DNA from: an uncultured Prevotella sp.
GTDB lineage: Bacteria; Bacteroidota; Bacteroidia; Bacteroidales; Bacteroidaceae
NCBI GenBank assembly: GCA_900314455.1
Contig: OMVI01000082.1
Location: 1 to 64,000 of the forward strand
Reading direction: 5' to 3'
Length of the DNA: 64,000 nucleotides
Shown piece by piece: positions 34,601-43,618 of the stretch. The position numbers and the translations under genes are program-made. Under the pieces are notes generated by a model. That model was not told where the DNA came from. It worked only from the letters and a program-made list of their open reading frames with translations, and ran no database searches. Positions within the stretch are counted from its first letter, which is position 1. Each line of letters starts with the position of its first letter.

Positions 34601-36363
34601 TCCACACTATAGACTCTAAGTGGGGCGGATACGGCCGCGACGGAATCTCAAGTGATGGCGATGGATACAGCATCGACGCATTCGCTCAGGCTGATACCAT
34701 AACTCACCAGCCGGTAGTAAGTGTATTGAGCTGGCCTAAGTTCGACCTCACGACAGCTGAACACCCAACTGTCATCTACGATATCAATGAGGCTGTCAGC
34801 AATGGAGCCGGCAAACAAATCTTCGGAATTGTAAATGCAGGTCCTACTATCACAGAGCTGACACCTGAAGCTGTCGACGCTCAGTTGCCAAACAACTTCA
34901 AACGCTACAAGGTTTCACTTGATAACTACAAGGACAACAAGGGTCTTTCATTCGGAATTGGTGCCCGCTTCTCAGGCAATTACAAACAGGCTTGGGTTGA
35001 CATCGACAACGTTCACCTGCTTGACCTTCGTAGCAAGAACCTCGGAATACGCTCTATAGCACTTCCGGCAAACGTCAAGGGAGGCAACACCGCTAGGGTT
35101 AAGTTCACCGTTGAGAACGTTGGCGAAAGCGATGCTTCAAATTACGTTGTAAAGGCTGAGGCCGATGGCAAGGTATTCTACACAGATACCGTTAGCGAGC
35201 CATTATCTCTGCTTGGTCAGAAGGAGTTCACTGCTAATCTGCCGACGACCATCTACGACGAGAGTCATGACATTGCAATCAAGGTTTCTGTAGCTCTCGA
35301 CGGCGATGAAGTTGCTTCCAACGATACAGTTACAGCTTCTCTTCCTCTCATCTCTTCACCATATCCAGCACCAGAGGATGTTGCCGGTGAACAGCAGGAT
35401 GAGAACGTAGAACTCACATGGAAGGCTCCGTCATCTGACGAGGCAACTATCACTGAAGGATTCGACGACCAGAGCATCTTCAAACCTTACGATATCGGTG
35501 GCATCAACGACAGTACGTTCACCGGCAACATAGGTCCTTGGACTGTGACGACCGTCGACAGAAAGACCACAACCGGTCCTAGCGTAAACATTCCTAATAA
35601 TCTCGTCGTTAAATCGTTTGAGGTTATCAACACTGATACACTCGGTGCAGGTGCCGACGCAGTGTTCCCGCCACTCAGCGGAGCACAGACTCTCGTTTCA
35701 TTCGACATCACTTCGGGTAGCACGAACCACTGGCTCATCTCTCCGGAGCTCACAGGAAAGGCTCAGGATATAACAATCAACTACCGTAAGCTTCCTAGCA
35801 AATATGGTAATGAAAGCTTCCAGGTTCTTGCTTCGACAGGTAGTCTTGAGACAGACAGCTTCACTCTCGTCAAGAATCAGACCGTTAACGGAACTGACTA
35901 TGCAGCTTTGAAGGTCAGTCTGCCAGAGGGAACGAAGTACTTCGCTATCCGTCACAACTCCGGAGTTTACGGCCTGCAGCTCGACGATATCATCTACACT
36001 ACAGGTTCGGGCAAGCCGACAGCCTACAACATCTACGTTGACGGTAAGCTTGTGAAGACTCTGCCAATTGAATCGATAACCGTTGCAGAAGACGGAACAA
36101 TGTCCTTCATCAACACCGACGCTGTTGACGGCTCTGAACACCAGTATGCTGTATCCGCAGTCTACGCAGGTGGCGAGTCACGTCCTGTTCCTGTAACCAT
36201 CAACACTGTCGTTACAGGTATCAAGACCATCAGCATCGCTCCGGGTGAGAAGGTCGACATCTACACCATTGACGGTAAGCTCGTCCGTCGTCAGGCATCC
36301 GACTTCTCGGGTCTGAACACCGGCGTTTACGTTGTCAAGGGTCAGAAGGTCCTCGTCAAGTAA
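31654..36363 (+). CDS. Large T9SS-secreted multidomain adhesin-like protein
   Basis: A 1569-residue exported protein from ATG 31654; a TTG at 31648 is less likely. Signal peptide KFITRLKASVPLAAALLLAV. Order: a beta-propeller-like region (about 95-390, with DGKLYSVGEDGNLYQIST), fibronectin type III domain(s) (about 485-585), choice-of-anchor J-type jelly rolls (about 595-740, 1000-1130 and 1265-1420; for example QDKWLVTPLINLKGG and NHWLISPELTG), a CARDB-like segment (about 1140-1230), and a C-terminal T9SS signal (VDIYTIDGKLVRRQASDF to VKGQKVLVK). No enzymatic motif was found. It follows the C10 protease by 53 bases and carries a similar sorting tail, so the two are likely a co-secreted pair. 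Confidence 0.8.
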   Translation: MKFITRLKASVPLAAALLLAVPATSVAQNTTKTTQDQGFKAESPVIRRWRALSPTERDSLRRAALRNYPMMYRKLAQGADQGTKLLPGGNKGVAKGTSKAIEGVLADWNAKLAGLETRRAPILYAGDSIANSKITYYGYVPASTGLKAGFYKFALGPNPTAELLNPYNANNFGFGSAIVNGKLYIMYVDKTMWDLGWVNANYYTVDLTTGTVGYGGAPYYSYNDFAGYATTQAADGTVYGQFFGDAYDPSVLVWGSRDYTSMSKIADFGKSSNIISVALGITSDGKLYSVGEDGNLYQISTKDGTETLVGPTGVTPYKVNGTLAPSSGEIDPKTNTFYWAAVDGDGKAGLYSVNLKTGQATKLSDWGNLGNIEIQSLVGVIPPAEDGAPAAATNLSLSFEGGSTTGKIYFTAPATTYAGQELDDTLDFQVTSGTEVVATGKVFAGDEDSATITVPEGQNTIAVTTSNSVGRSPIAKISQWIGFDQPANVSGASAILDEETGIVTLKWNAPTRVNHNGYLGPLTYNIYYRKGGRASNDTLIAVADTAKYKVQLPENDLQSYIFAIEAVNGTQKSYSKIATSRVAWGKPLNTPYNENFKSDETFSFFKIVNNNGDNYTWRRSNGWAECNSSYGKAQDKWLVTPLINLKGGNDYVLDYTAACNYSWYKGVKYQLKYGKFAGHGRTIEGLDKVIADTLQLDSISDSAPVSYSDTIHIDETGNYAFGFHACSPNGVNCNVKVGPISITKVRLANTPDAVRNLTVTAASNGDNRAQIIFQAPQKDISGNKLTENIPWIALLRNGSEIFRFLDVVPGSYLQYSDEGEGLKVGNNIYSITCYLTDEDPSATVSDTAYVGVGIPQPVPEASVVENAANKSLDFSWSPVSSTGANGHKVKVNEVEYGIFSLKPSYFGGYYHDKLQGATTGYSLSVPYDTYVGDPQVNTWAVAAANEAGMSDDYVLSFISGVPKQLPYEEHFSNGAPEVYPLFLHTIDSKWGGYGRDGISSDGDGYSIDAFAQADTITHQPVVSVLSWPKFDLTTAEHPTVIYDINEAVSNGAGKQIFGIVNAGPTITELTPEAVDAQLPNNFKRYKVSLDNYKDNKGLSFGIGARFSGNYKQAWVDIDNVHLLDLRSKNLGIRSIALPANVKGGNTARVKFTVENVGESDASNYVVKAEADGKVFYTDTVSEPLSLLGQKEFTANLPTTIYDESHDIAIKVSVALDGDEVASNDTVTASLPLISSPYPAPEDVAGEQQDENVELTWKAPSSDEATITEGFDDQSIFKPYDIGGINDSTFTGNIGPWTVTTVDRKTTTGPSVNIPNNLVVKSFEVINTDTLGAGADAVFPPLSGAQTLVSFDITSGSTNHWLISPELTGKAQDITINYRKLPSKYGNESFQVLASTGSLETDSFTLVKNQTVNGTDYAALKVSLPEGTKYFAIRHNSGVYGLQLDDIIYTTGSGKPTAYNIYVDGKLVKTLPIESITVAEDGTMSFINTDAVDGSEHQYAVSAVYAGGESRPVPVTINTVVTGIKTISIAPGEKVDIYTIDGKLVRRQASDFSGLNTGVYVVKGQKVLVK

Positions 36364-36421
36364 TGTTTGAACACAGAAAAGGCTTGCGGCGCTAATCGCA
36401 AATCAGCCTTCGGAATACTCT

Positions 36422-36458
36422 AAAGGGGTAAGTATCAGCATCGATGCTTACCCCTTTT
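36422..36458 (+). terminator. Terminator of the T9SS-cargo genes
   Basis: An 11-bp perfect stem (36422-36432 with 36447-36457, core GGGGTAAG/CTTACCCC) ending in TTTT. It separates the cargo genes from metK. Confidence 0.8.
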
Positions 36459-36525
36459 CGTATGCTATATAGTCTTAATAAACTGTAAGATTGCCGATTA
36501 TCGCAACAAAAAAGCAATGTTGCAT

Positions 36526-36556
36526 TTTGCTATCCCACCAAATTGCCGTACCTTTG
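36526..36556 (+). promoter_or_regulatory. Promoter of metK
   Basis: TTTG (36526-36529), a 19-base spacer and TACCTTTG (36549-36556). The predicted start near 36562 lies after an upstream in-frame ATG at 36517, fixing the metK start at 36586. Confidence 0.8.
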
Positions 36557-36585
36557 CATTTCCAAATAAATTCAAGAAGAAGTAT

Positions 36586-37845
36586 ATGGCATATTTGTTT
36601 TCATCCGAATCAGTATCAGAGGGACATCCTGACAAGGTCGCCGACCAAATTAGTGACGCACTGCTCGACCAGTTTCTCGCCTACGATTCGAAGGCTCACT
36701 GCGCAATAGAGACGTTCAACACCACCGGACAGGTCATCATCATGGGCGAGGTTCGCTCTTCCGAGTACATCGACTTGCAGAATATCGCGCGTCAGACCAT
36801 CAACCGTATCGGCTACACAAAGGCCGAATACCAGTTCGACGGCAACTCTTGCGGAGTGCTGACGGCAATCCACGAGCAGAGCGACGACATCAATCGCGGC
36901 GTGGACAACGGCGATGACGAGAACCAGGGAGCAGGAGACCAGGGCATGATGTTTGGCTATGCCGTCAACGAGACCGAGAACTATATGCCTGTCACTCTCG
37001 ATTTGGCTCACCTCATCATGCGGACGCTGTCGCAGATTCGCAAGGAAGACAAGGTTATGCGCTACCTCCGCCCTGACGCCAAGTGCCAGGTGACGGTGGA
37101 ATACAGCGACGAGAACATTCCGCAGCGCATCGACACCATCGTCGTCTCTACCCAGCACGACGACTTTGCCGATGAGGAGACGATGCTTCAGACCATCCGC
37201 CATGACGTCATAAACATCCTTATCCCTAAGGTTAAGGAACAGATACACGCCAAGAAGGTCCTTGATTTATTCAACGACAACATAAAATACCTCGTCAATC
37301 CAACGGGTAAGTTCGTCATCGGAGGCCCTCACGGCGACACGGGGCTCACCGGCCGCAAGATAATCGTCGACACCTACGGAGGGCGCGGAGCCCACGGCGG
37401 CGGCGCATTCTCAGGCAAGGACTCGTCGAAAGTCGACCGCTCAGCTGCCTACGCAGCCCGTTACATCGCCAAGAACATGGTAGCCGCAGGCATCAGCGAC
37501 GAAGTTCTCGTTCAGTTGGCCTACGCTATCGGCGTGGCAGAGCCTGTCAGCGTCTACGTGAACACATACGGACGCAAGCACGTTGCCTTGTCCGACGGCG
37601 AGATAGCCGACAAAATCAGCAAGATGTTTGACCTCCGTCCGAAGTCCATCGAGCGTGAGCTTAAGCTCCGCCAGCCTATGTATCTCGAGACGGCAGCCTA
37701 CGGACACATGGGCCGCAAGAACGAAATCGTGAAGAAGACGTTCACCAGCCGCTACCACGAGACAAAGACAATGGATGTCGAATTGTTCACTTGGGAGAAG
37801 CTTGACCAGGTCGACAGACTCAGTGAAGCATTCGGACTAAAATAG
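36586..37845 (+). CDS. metK: S-adenosylmethionine synthase
   Basis: Makes S-adenosylmethionine from methionine and ATP. From ATG 36586 the product is 419 residues and begins at the family start, MAYLFSSESVSEGHPDKVADQ; a start at 36517 would add 23 non-conserved residues and lie upstream of the promoter. The signature motifs GAGDQGMMFGYA, GGPHGDTGLTGRKI and GGGAFSGKD (P-loop) are present. It is the first gene of a long + strand run (metK, DUF4271, hemD, rnpA, yidD). Confidence 0.96.
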   Translation: MAYLFSSESVSEGHPDKVADQISDALLDQFLAYDSKAHCAIETFNTTGQVIIMGEVRSSEYIDLQNIARQTINRIGYTKAEYQFDGNSCGVLTAIHEQSDDINRGVDNGDDENQGAGDQGMMFGYAVNETENYMPVTLDLAHLIMRTLSQIRKEDKVMRYLRPDAKCQVTVEYSDENIPQRIDTIVVSTQHDDFADEETMLQTIRHDVINILIPKVKEQIHAKKVLDLFNDNIKYLVNPTGKFVIGGPHGDTGLTGRKIIVDTYGGRGAHGGGAFSGKDSSKVDRSAAYAARYIAKNMVAAGISDEVLVQLAYAIGVAEPVSVYVNTYGRKHVALSDGEIADKISKMFDLRPKSIERELKLRQPMYLETAAYGHMGRKNEIVKKTFTSRYHETKTMDVELFTWEKLDQVDRLSEAFGLK

Positions 37846-37851
37846 CATTTA

Positions 37852-38676
37852 ATGCAGGACTCGCTACAGCTGAAACCCACCGGCCACACGGCATGGGACT
37901 TCGCAAAGGAGTTTGACCCCACTCACGTGAGGTCATTGCTCAACGACACCGTCGAGGTGTCCCTCACCAAGGGTCCCGACGGCCTCCTTGGCGACGACGT
38001 CCCCTACCGTTTCGGCAACGACAACAGCATCACCATAGTCCTGCTTTCGTGCTTCATGCTCAGCATGATAGCAATTTCGTTCTCGCGGTCGTTCCTCGTC
38101 CGCCAGATACGCGACTTCTTCTACACGCCCCGAAGCGGAGTGACCATGACCGAGACGGGCTACGAGTCGGCACTGCAAGTGTTCCTCGTACTGCTGACAG
38201 CCATCGTTGGCGGAATCTTCTGCTGCATAGTCTCCGAGTCGTGGGGCACCGGCACGTTCATGCAAGGTTCACAGCTGAAGGTCATCGGAGCCTTCACGGC
38301 AGTTTTCCTTGCATATTTTATATTCAAAAGAATAGTCTTCGGAATTGTGGACTGGGTATTCTTCAGTTCGAAAAATAATGACAGATGGATAGAGACGCTT
38401 GTCTTCCTTACTGCCGCCGAAGGCATACTTCTCTTCCCAATGATGTTGTTGCAAGTCTACTTTGACCTTTCTTTGCAAGCAACAGTTATTTACGCACTTT
38501 GTATCATAATTCTCGTTAAATTACTGTCATTTTATAAAAGCTACTCCATCTTTTTCAAACGAGGACGTCAATATGTGCAAAATATTTTGTACTTTTGTGC
38601 CCTTGAACTTGTTCCGCTTTTAGCGTTAGCGGGCATTTTGAGAATAACAGGGAATTATTTGAAGGTAATTTTTTAA
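37852..38676 (+). CDS. DUF4271 membrane protein
   Basis: A 274-residue integral membrane protein with about six transmembrane helices (for example ITIVLLSCFMLSMIAISF, VFLVLLTAIVGGIFCCIV and LVPLLALAGILRITG). It matches the Bacteroidetes DUF4271 family, whose function is unknown. It starts 6 bases after metK and ends 7 bases before hemD; the DUF4271-hemD pairing is, as I recall, widely conserved in the phylum. Confidence 0.8.
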   Translation: MQDSLQLKPTGHTAWDFAKEFDPTHVRSLLNDTVEVSLTKGPDGLLGDDVPYRFGNDNSITIVLLSCFMLSMIAISFSRSFLVRQIRDFFYTPRSGVTMTETGYESALQVFLVLLTAIVGGIFCCIVSESWGTGTFMQGSQLKVIGAFTAVFLAYFIFKRIVFGIVDWVFFSSKNNDRWIETLVFLTAAEGILLFPMMLLQVYFDLSLQATVIYALCIIILVKLLSFYKSYSIFFKRGRQYVQNILYFCALELVPLLALAGILRITGNYLKVIF

Positions 38677-38683
38677 GACAGTA

Positions 38684-39430
38684 ATGGTTAAGAAGATTCT
38701 TATATCCCAACCACAGCCGAGCAGTGAGAAGTCTCCGTACTACGACATTGAGAGAGACTTCGGAGTGAAAGTTGATTTCCGCCCTTTCTTCAAGGTCGAG
38801 GGCATTGACGTGAAGGAGTTCCGCCAGCAGAAGATAAACCTCCTCGACTACACTGCCGTCGTGTTTACATCGCGCCATGCCATAAACAACTATTTCAAAT
38901 TGGCAAAGGAAATGCGCATCACCATCCCAGAGGACATGAAGTACTTCTGCACCATAGAGACCATAGCTCTCTACATTCAGAAGTTCGTCCAGTACCGTAA
39001 GCGCAAGGTGTTCTTTGGAAAGACCGGCAAGATTAACGACCTTATGCCGACGATGGTAAAGCACAAGAACGAGAAGTATCTGGTTCCGCTGAGCTCAGTC
39101 CACAACGACGACGTCAAGGAACTTCTCGACTCCAAGCACCTTAAGCATCGTGAGTGCGTCATGTACCGCACGGTAAGCAACGACTTCACCGAGGAAGAGA
39201 AGAAGAACTTCGACTATGACATGCTCGTTTTCTTCAGCCCTACCGGTGTGAAAGCACTCCTGAAGAATTTCCCCGACTTCAAACAGGGCGACACAGAGAT
39301 TGCCGCTTTCGGTCCGGCAACGGCCCGCGAGATTGAAGCACAAGGTCTTCGTCTCGACCTCCAGGCTCCTACAAAGGAGTTCCCATCAATGACGATGGCT
39401 CTGAAAGACTATCTGAAGAATAATAAATAA
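38684..39430 (+). CDS. hemD: Uroporphyrinogen-III synthase
   Basis: Closes and inverts ring D of hydroxymethylbilane to give uroporphyrinogen III in tetrapyrrole synthesis. The 248 residues show the two-lobed HemD architecture with the conserved VVFTSRHAINNYFK of the first lobe and VFFSPTGVKALLKNF with AAFGPATAREIEAQG of the second. HemD is weakly conserved overall, but these motifs and the context support the call. A TACTTTTG at 38583-38590 inside the preceding gene might give an internal promoter. Confidence 0.88.
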   Translation: MVKKILISQPQPSSEKSPYYDIERDFGVKVDFRPFFKVEGIDVKEFRQQKINLLDYTAVVFTSRHAINNYFKLAKEMRITIPEDMKYFCTIETIALYIQKFVQYRKRKVFFGKTGKINDLMPTMVKHKNEKYLVPLSSVHNDDVKELLDSKHLKHRECVMYRTVSNDFTEEEKKNFDYDMLVFFSPTGVKALLKNFPDFKQGDTEIAAFGPATAREIEAQGLRLDLQAPTKEFPSMTMALKDYLKNNK

Positions 39431-39438
39431 ATGTACTC

Positions 39439-39846
39439 ATGCCGACGGAACAAGCTCACACGCTGACGAAGGGTGAGCGTCTGAACAGTCGGACACTCAT
39501 TGAGAAGCTGTTTGCCGGTGGCAACAGCCGCTCCATGTCGGCATTTCCGCTCCGCGCCGTCTACATGGTCAAGGACCGCGACGGACTGGAACCGCAGGTC
39601 CAGGTGCTAATGTCGGTATCGAAGCGGAAGTTCAAGCGCGCCGTCAAACGCAACCGCGTGAAGCGCCAACTGCGCGAGGCTTACCGTCGGAACAAGCACA
39701 TTGTGTACGACAGCCTTCTCCGTCACGAATACTTCGACAAAGCTGTTGTCATCGCGTTTATATGGCTTGACGACAAGCTGCACGACTCCGACAATGTCAA
39801 CGCCAAGGTCTCGAACCTGCTGACACGCATAAGCGAGAAGATATGA
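39439..39846 (+). CDS. rnpA: Ribonuclease P protein component
   Basis: Protein subunit of RNase P, which trims tRNA 5' ends. The 135 residues include the basic RNR signature [19 protein letters not shown]. The N-terminus ([21 protein letters not shown]) is typical. It overlaps yidD by 4 bases. rpmH, often upstream of rnpA in other phyla, is not here. Confidence 0.93.
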   Translation: MPTEQAHTLTKGERLNSRTLIEKLFAGGNSRSMSAFPLRAVYMVKDRDGLEPQVQVLMSVSKRKFKRAVKRNRVKRQLREAYRRNKHIVYDSLLRHEYFDKAVVIAFIWLDDKLHDSDNVNAKVSNLLTRISEKI

Positions 39847-40094
39847 GCGCCATACGGACAGTCATACACAAGGTATCGCACGCCGTGGCATGGCTCATGG
39901 TGCAGCCGATAGTGTTCTACCAGAAGTTCATAACACCCTACACCCCTCCGTCGTGCCGCTTTACGCCGACATGTTCGGAGTACGCCCGTCAGGCAATTCT
40001 CAAGCACGGCCCCGTCAAGGGCTTGCTACTTGCCATCTGGCGGATACTGAGATGCAATCCCTGGGGTGGCAGCGGGTACGACCCCGTGCCGTAA
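39843..40094 (+). CDS. yidD: Membrane protein insertion efficiency factor YidD
   Basis: An 83-residue membrane-associated protein (UPF0161) that aids YidC-dependent insertion. The cysteine-bearing family motif [21 protein letters not shown] and the end [12 protein letters not shown] are intact. Its ATG overlaps the rnpA stop (ATGA). The 124 bases to tyrS contain AT-rich sequence and no clear promoter. Confidence 0.93.
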   Translation: MSAIRTVIHKVSHAVAWLMVQPIVFYQKFITPYTPPSCRFTPTCSEYARQAILKHGPVKGLLLAIWRILRCNPWGGSGYDPVP

Positions 40095-40218
40095 GTCGTC
40101 CTCCGTTTCGAGGCGCCCCAACAACCGTCTTTTGAGGTTTACAGGTGTTTATACACTGTTATAGGCGCTTATAAGTACCTAAAAGGGCTAATAAAAATAA
40201 AAACAATCACTAAGGAAA

Positions 40219-41517
40219 ATGAAGAATTTTGTTGAAGAACTGCGGTGGCGCGGAATGCTCGCGCAAATCATGCCGGGAACCGAAGAGTACCTTCAGGAGA
40301 ACCTGACGTCAGCATATCTGGGCACAGACCCTACCGCCGACTCGCTTCACATTGGTCATTTGTGCGGCATTATGATGCTGCGCCACTTCCAGCGTTGCGG
40401 TCACAAGCCCTATTTGCTTGTCGGCGGCGCAACGGGAATGATTGGTGACCCGTCAGGAAAGAGCCAGGAGCGTAACCTTCTCGACTCCGACACGCTCTAT
40501 CACAACCAGGAAGCAATAAAGAAGCAGGTCGCCAAGTTCCTCGACTTCGACGGAACAGAGCCTAACAAGGCTGAGCTTGTCAACAACTACGACTGGATGA
40601 AGGACTACAAATTCCTCGATTTCGTCCGCGATATAGGCAAGCACATCACCGTAAACTACATGATGGCGAAGGAAAGCGTGCAGCAGCGCCTCAACGGTAC
40701 AGCACGCGACGGCCTGTCGTTCACAGAGTTCACCTATCAGCTCATACAGGGCTACGACTTCCTTTATCAGTATCAGCACTACGGAGTTCGCCTCCAGCTC
40801 GGCGGCAACGACCAGTGGGGCAACATGACTACGGGTACGGAGCTCATCCGCCGCGTGCTCGGCAACGACGCCCAGGCTTTCTGTCTGACATGCCCGCTCA
40901 TAACGAAGGCTGACGGAAAGAAGTTCGGCAAGACCGAGAGCGGTAACGTATGGCTCGACCGCAACCGCACAACGCCGTACGCTTTCTATCAGTTCTGGCT
41001 CAACGTGACCGACGAGGACGCTGCAAGATACCTCAAGATATTCACCGATTTGGACCAGGAGACCATCGAAGGCCTTATCGAAGAGCACAAGCAGGACCCA
41101 GGACGCCGTATCCTTCAGAAGCGTCTTGCAGAGGAAGTGACCACACTTGTTCACTCGAAGGAGGACTTGGACATGGCAATAGCTGCATCCAACATTCTCT
41201 TCGGCAAAGCTACTAAAGACCAGTTGGCACAGCTCGACGAGGCAACACTCAACGATGTGTTCAAGGATGTACCACATTACGACCTGCCGAAGGACGCTCT
41301 CGGACAGCCTGCTGTTGAGGTGTTCTGCCGTGAGGGATGGCAAATCTTCCCCAGCAAGAGTGAGATGCGTAAGCTCGTGAAGGGCAATGGCGTCAGCCTC
41401 AACAAGGAGAAGATCACCGCTTTCGACCGTCCTGTTACTTCGGACGACCTCATCGACGGCAAGTATCTCCTCGTTCAGCGTGGCAAGAAGAACTACTTCC
41501 TCATCACAGTGAAGTAA
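40219..41517 (+). CDS. tyrS: Tyrosyl-tRNA synthetase
   Basis: Charges tRNA-Tyr. The 432 residues have the class I HIGH-like motif [11 protein letters not shown], the tyrosine pocket [24 protein letters not shown], the KMSKS-like KFGKTESGN, and a C-terminal S4 RNA-binding domain ([20 protein letters not shown]). The length is normal. Confidence 0.96.
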   Translation: MKNFVEELRWRGMLAQIMPGTEEYLQENLTSAYLGTDPTADSLHIGHLCGIMMLRHFQRCGHKPYLLVGGATGMIGDPSGKSQERNLLDSDTLYHNQEAIKKQVAKFLDFDGTEPNKAELVNNYDWMKDYKFLDFVRDIGKHITVNYMMAKESVQQRLNGTARDGLSFTEFTYQLIQGYDFLYQYQHYGVRLQLGGNDQWGNMTTGTELIRRVLGNDAQAFCLTCPLITKADGKKFGKTESGNVWLDRNRTTPYAFYQFWLNVTDEDAARYLKIFTDLDQETIEGLIEEHKQDPGRRILQKRLAEEVTTLVHSKEDLDMAIAASNILFGKATKDQLAQLDEATLNDVFKDVPHYDLPKDALGQPAVEVFCREGWQIFPSKSEMRKLVKGNGVSLNKEKITAFDRPVTSDDLIDGKYLLVQRGKKNYFLITVK

Positions 41518-41535
41518 TTCTACAACAGCATATCG

Positions 41536-41850
41536 CACCTTTCGGAAGGCTCCAGCTGCCCTTCCTGAAGGCAATAGGTAAACGATTAGAAATCAATAGG
41601 ATAAGTTCAAGGATGGAAAATAATTTATTTTCCATCCTTTTTTAATTTATTTTTCTTCCATTTTTAATTTATTTTTCAAGCAAAAATAAATTAAAAAGTA
41701 ACACCAAAGCTAAGCTTTCGCATCGCAAAACATAAGCAACAGCAATCGAAAACCTCTCAGAAGACAAGGTAAAACCTCCTCCAAGCCTCCGCCAAGGGGG
41801 GAGGCTTGGAGAGGTATGGGGGAGGCTTGGAGAGGAATTCGCTTGGGCTT
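41536..41850. repeat. AT-comb element and GC arms (copy 3)
   Basis: A palindrome at 41611-41637 (GGATGG...CCATCC) is followed by a T-run and may terminate tyrS. Next come TTTTTAATTTATTTTTC at 41639-41655 and 41661-41677, an inverted CAAAAATAAATTAAAAA at 41681-41697, and a short hairpin AAAGC/GCTTT. GC arms then occupy 41776-41836, including the stem CCTCC...GGAGG and a repeat GGAGGCTTGGAGAGG. Its left edge shares ACCTTTCGG with copies 1 and 2. The 41518-41939 gap holds only this and the next promoter. Confidence 0.7.
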
Positions 41851-41903
41851 GGGAAAGTCTAGGGCTTGGGTAGGCACTTCCTGAAACAATTTCCACGTTT
41901 TGT

Positions 41904-41934
41904 TTTGTCTTGTCTCCGAATTGCACTACCTTTG
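41904..41934 (+). promoter_or_regulatory. Promoter of the U32 peptidase gene, probably leaderless
   Basis: TTTG (41904-41907), a 19-base spacer and TACCTTTG (41927-41934). The ATG begins at 41940, so the predicted transcript starts at or within two bases of the start codon. Confidence 0.75.
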
Positions 41935-41939
41935 CACCA

Positions 41940-43190
41940 ATGAAAGCAAAACTGACTGATTTTGAGATAATGGCGCCCGTAGGGTCGCGCGAATCGCTTG
42001 CCGCAGCAATACAGGCCGGTGCCGATTCGGTGTACTTTGGAGTAGGAAAGCTCAACATGCGGTCGCATTCTGCAAACCATTTCGATATCACAGACCTTAA
42101 GGAAATTGCCGCTACATGCCGCAAGCACGGTATCCGCTCGTACCTGACGGTGAACACCATCATCTACGACGAGGACATTCCGACGATGCGGGAGATACTC
42201 GACGCGGCGCACGAAGCCGGCGTATCTGCCATCATTGCCTCCGATGTTGCCGTCATGGAGTACTGCAACGAAATCGGACTGGAAGTGCATCTGTCGACTC
42301 AGCTCAATATTTCGAATATCGAAGCGCTGAAGTTCTACAGTCGTTTCGCCGATGTCAGCGTCCTCGCCCGTGAACTTAACATGAAGCAGGTGAAGCACAT
42401 CCACGAGGAGATTGAACGTCAGAACGTACGCGGTCCGCGTGGTGAACTGATACGTATTGAGATGTTCTGCCACGGTGCACTTTGCATGGCGGTGTCGGGT
42501 AAGTGCTATATGAGTCTGCATGCAGCCAACCGCTCTGCCAACAGAGGCGAGTGCATACAAGTGTGCCGACGCTCGTACACGGTGACGGACGACGAGACCG
42601 GCTATCAGCTCGACATCGACAACAAGTACATTATGAGTCCGAAGGACCTGAAGACGATACGTTTCATCGACAAGATGATGGACGCCGGAGTCAGAGTCTT
42701 CAAGATAGAGGGTCGCGCCCGTGGACCTGAGTATGTCTACACGGTCGTTACGTGCTACAAGGAGGCTATACAGAGCGTACTTGACGGGACGTTCACGGAG
42801 GAGAAGAAGAACGATTGGGACAAGCGGCTCGCTACCGTCTTCAACCGTGGTTTCTGGGATGGCTACTACCAGGGGCAGACCTTCGGCGAGTGGAACAAGA
42901 ACTACGGCTCTATGGCGACGGAGAAGAAGGTGCTCATAGGTAAGGTTACGAAGTACTTCTCGCGTCTGAACGTTGGCGAAATAGCAGTGGAGGCATCCGA
43001 CTTCAAGCTCGGCGACAAACTGCTTATTACCGGTCCGACTACCGGTGTGATGTATATCACGGCGAAGGAGATACACGACGACAACGGTCCGATAGAGCAT
43101 GCGCCGCAGCACATTCGTGTTTCGGTTCCGGTAAAAGGAAAGGTGCGCCCCAATGATAAAGTATTCAAGTTAGTAAAAGTAGAAGAATAA
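41940..43190 (+). CDS. U32-family peptidase / collagenase-like protein
   Basis: A 416-residue protein of the U32 (YegQ/RlhA-like) family. Members include putative collagenases and tRNA/rRNA hydroxylation enzymes, so the true reaction is uncertain. Motifs: LTDFEIMAPVGSRESLAAA, HGALCMAVSGKCYMS and CRRSYTV (a cysteine cluster typical of the hydroxylase branch), and KIEGRARGPEYVY. An in-frame ATG at 41910 lies within the promoter, so 41940 is preferred. It begins the unit with the SufE and TrmH-like genes (2-base gap, then a 1-base overlap). Confidence 0.87.
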   Translation: MKAKLTDFEIMAPVGSRESLAAAIQAGADSVYFGVGKLNMRSHSANHFDITDLKEIAATCRKHGIRSYLTVNTIIYDEDIPTMREILDAAHEAGVSAIIASDVAVMEYCNEIGLEVHLSTQLNISNIEALKFYSRFADVSVLARELNMKQVKHIHEEIERQNVRGPRGELIRIEMFCHGALCMAVSGKCYMSLHAANRSANRGECIQVCRRSYTVTDDETGYQLDIDNKYIMSPKDLKTIRFIDKMMDAGVRVFKIEGRARGPEYVYTVVTCYKEAIQSVLDGTFTEEKKNDWDKRLATVFNRGFWDGYYQGQTFGEWNKNYGSMATEKKVLIGKVTKYFSRLNVGEIAVEASDFKLGDKLLITGPTTGVMYITAKEIHDDNGPIEHAPQHIRVSVPVKGKVRPNDKVFKLVKVEE

Positions 43191-43192
43191 TT

Positions 43193-43618
43193 ATGACAAT
43201 AAATGAAGCTCAAGATGAGGTAATCGCTGAATTTGAGGACCTCACCGACTGGATGGATAAATATCAGATGCTGATTGACCTCGGCAACGACCTCGACGAA
43301 CTTGCCCCGAAGTACAAGAACGACTCGAATCTGATAGACGGTTGTCAGAGCCGAGTTTGGCTTCAGTGCGACTATGTTGATGGTAAGCTCGTCTTCACGG
43401 CGGACAGCGACGCGCTGATTACTAAGGGTATCATCGCCCTTCTGATACAGGTGCTGAGCGGACACACGCCGCAGGAGATTCTCGATGCCGACCTTTACTT
43501 CATCGACAAGATTGGTCTGCGCGAGCATTTGTCGCCGACCCGTTCCAACGGACTGCTTGCAATGGTGAAGCAGATAAAGAGTTACGCATTGGCTTACAAG
43601 GCTAAGGAACAGGCATAA
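43193..43618 (+). CDS. sufE: SufE-like Fe-S assembly protein
   Basis: A 141-residue sulfur-acceptor protein that takes persulfide from the cysteine desulfurase SufS. The acceptor cysteine is in LIDGCQSRVWL and the fold matches SufE (ALITKGIIALLIQVLSGHTPQE). It is away from other suf genes. The stop overlaps the next ATG (TAATG). Confidence 0.9.
   Translation: MTINEAQDEVIAEFEDLTDWMDKYQMLIDLGNDLDELAPKYKNDSNLIDGCQSRVWLQCDYVDGKLVFTADSDALITKGIIALLIQVLSGHTPQEILDADLYFIDKIGLREHLSPTRSNGLLAMVKQIKSYALAYKAKEQA

Noticed and set aside
36517..36585. Upstream in-frame start extending metK by 23 residues
   Set aside because: The extension precedes the predicted transcription start and has no counterpart in the family; 36586 gives the conserved N-terminus.
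38583..38590. TACTTTTG inside DUF4271 as an internal promoter for hemD
   Set aside because: The -33 box is missing at the right distance and the genes are 7 bases apart; noted only as a possibility.
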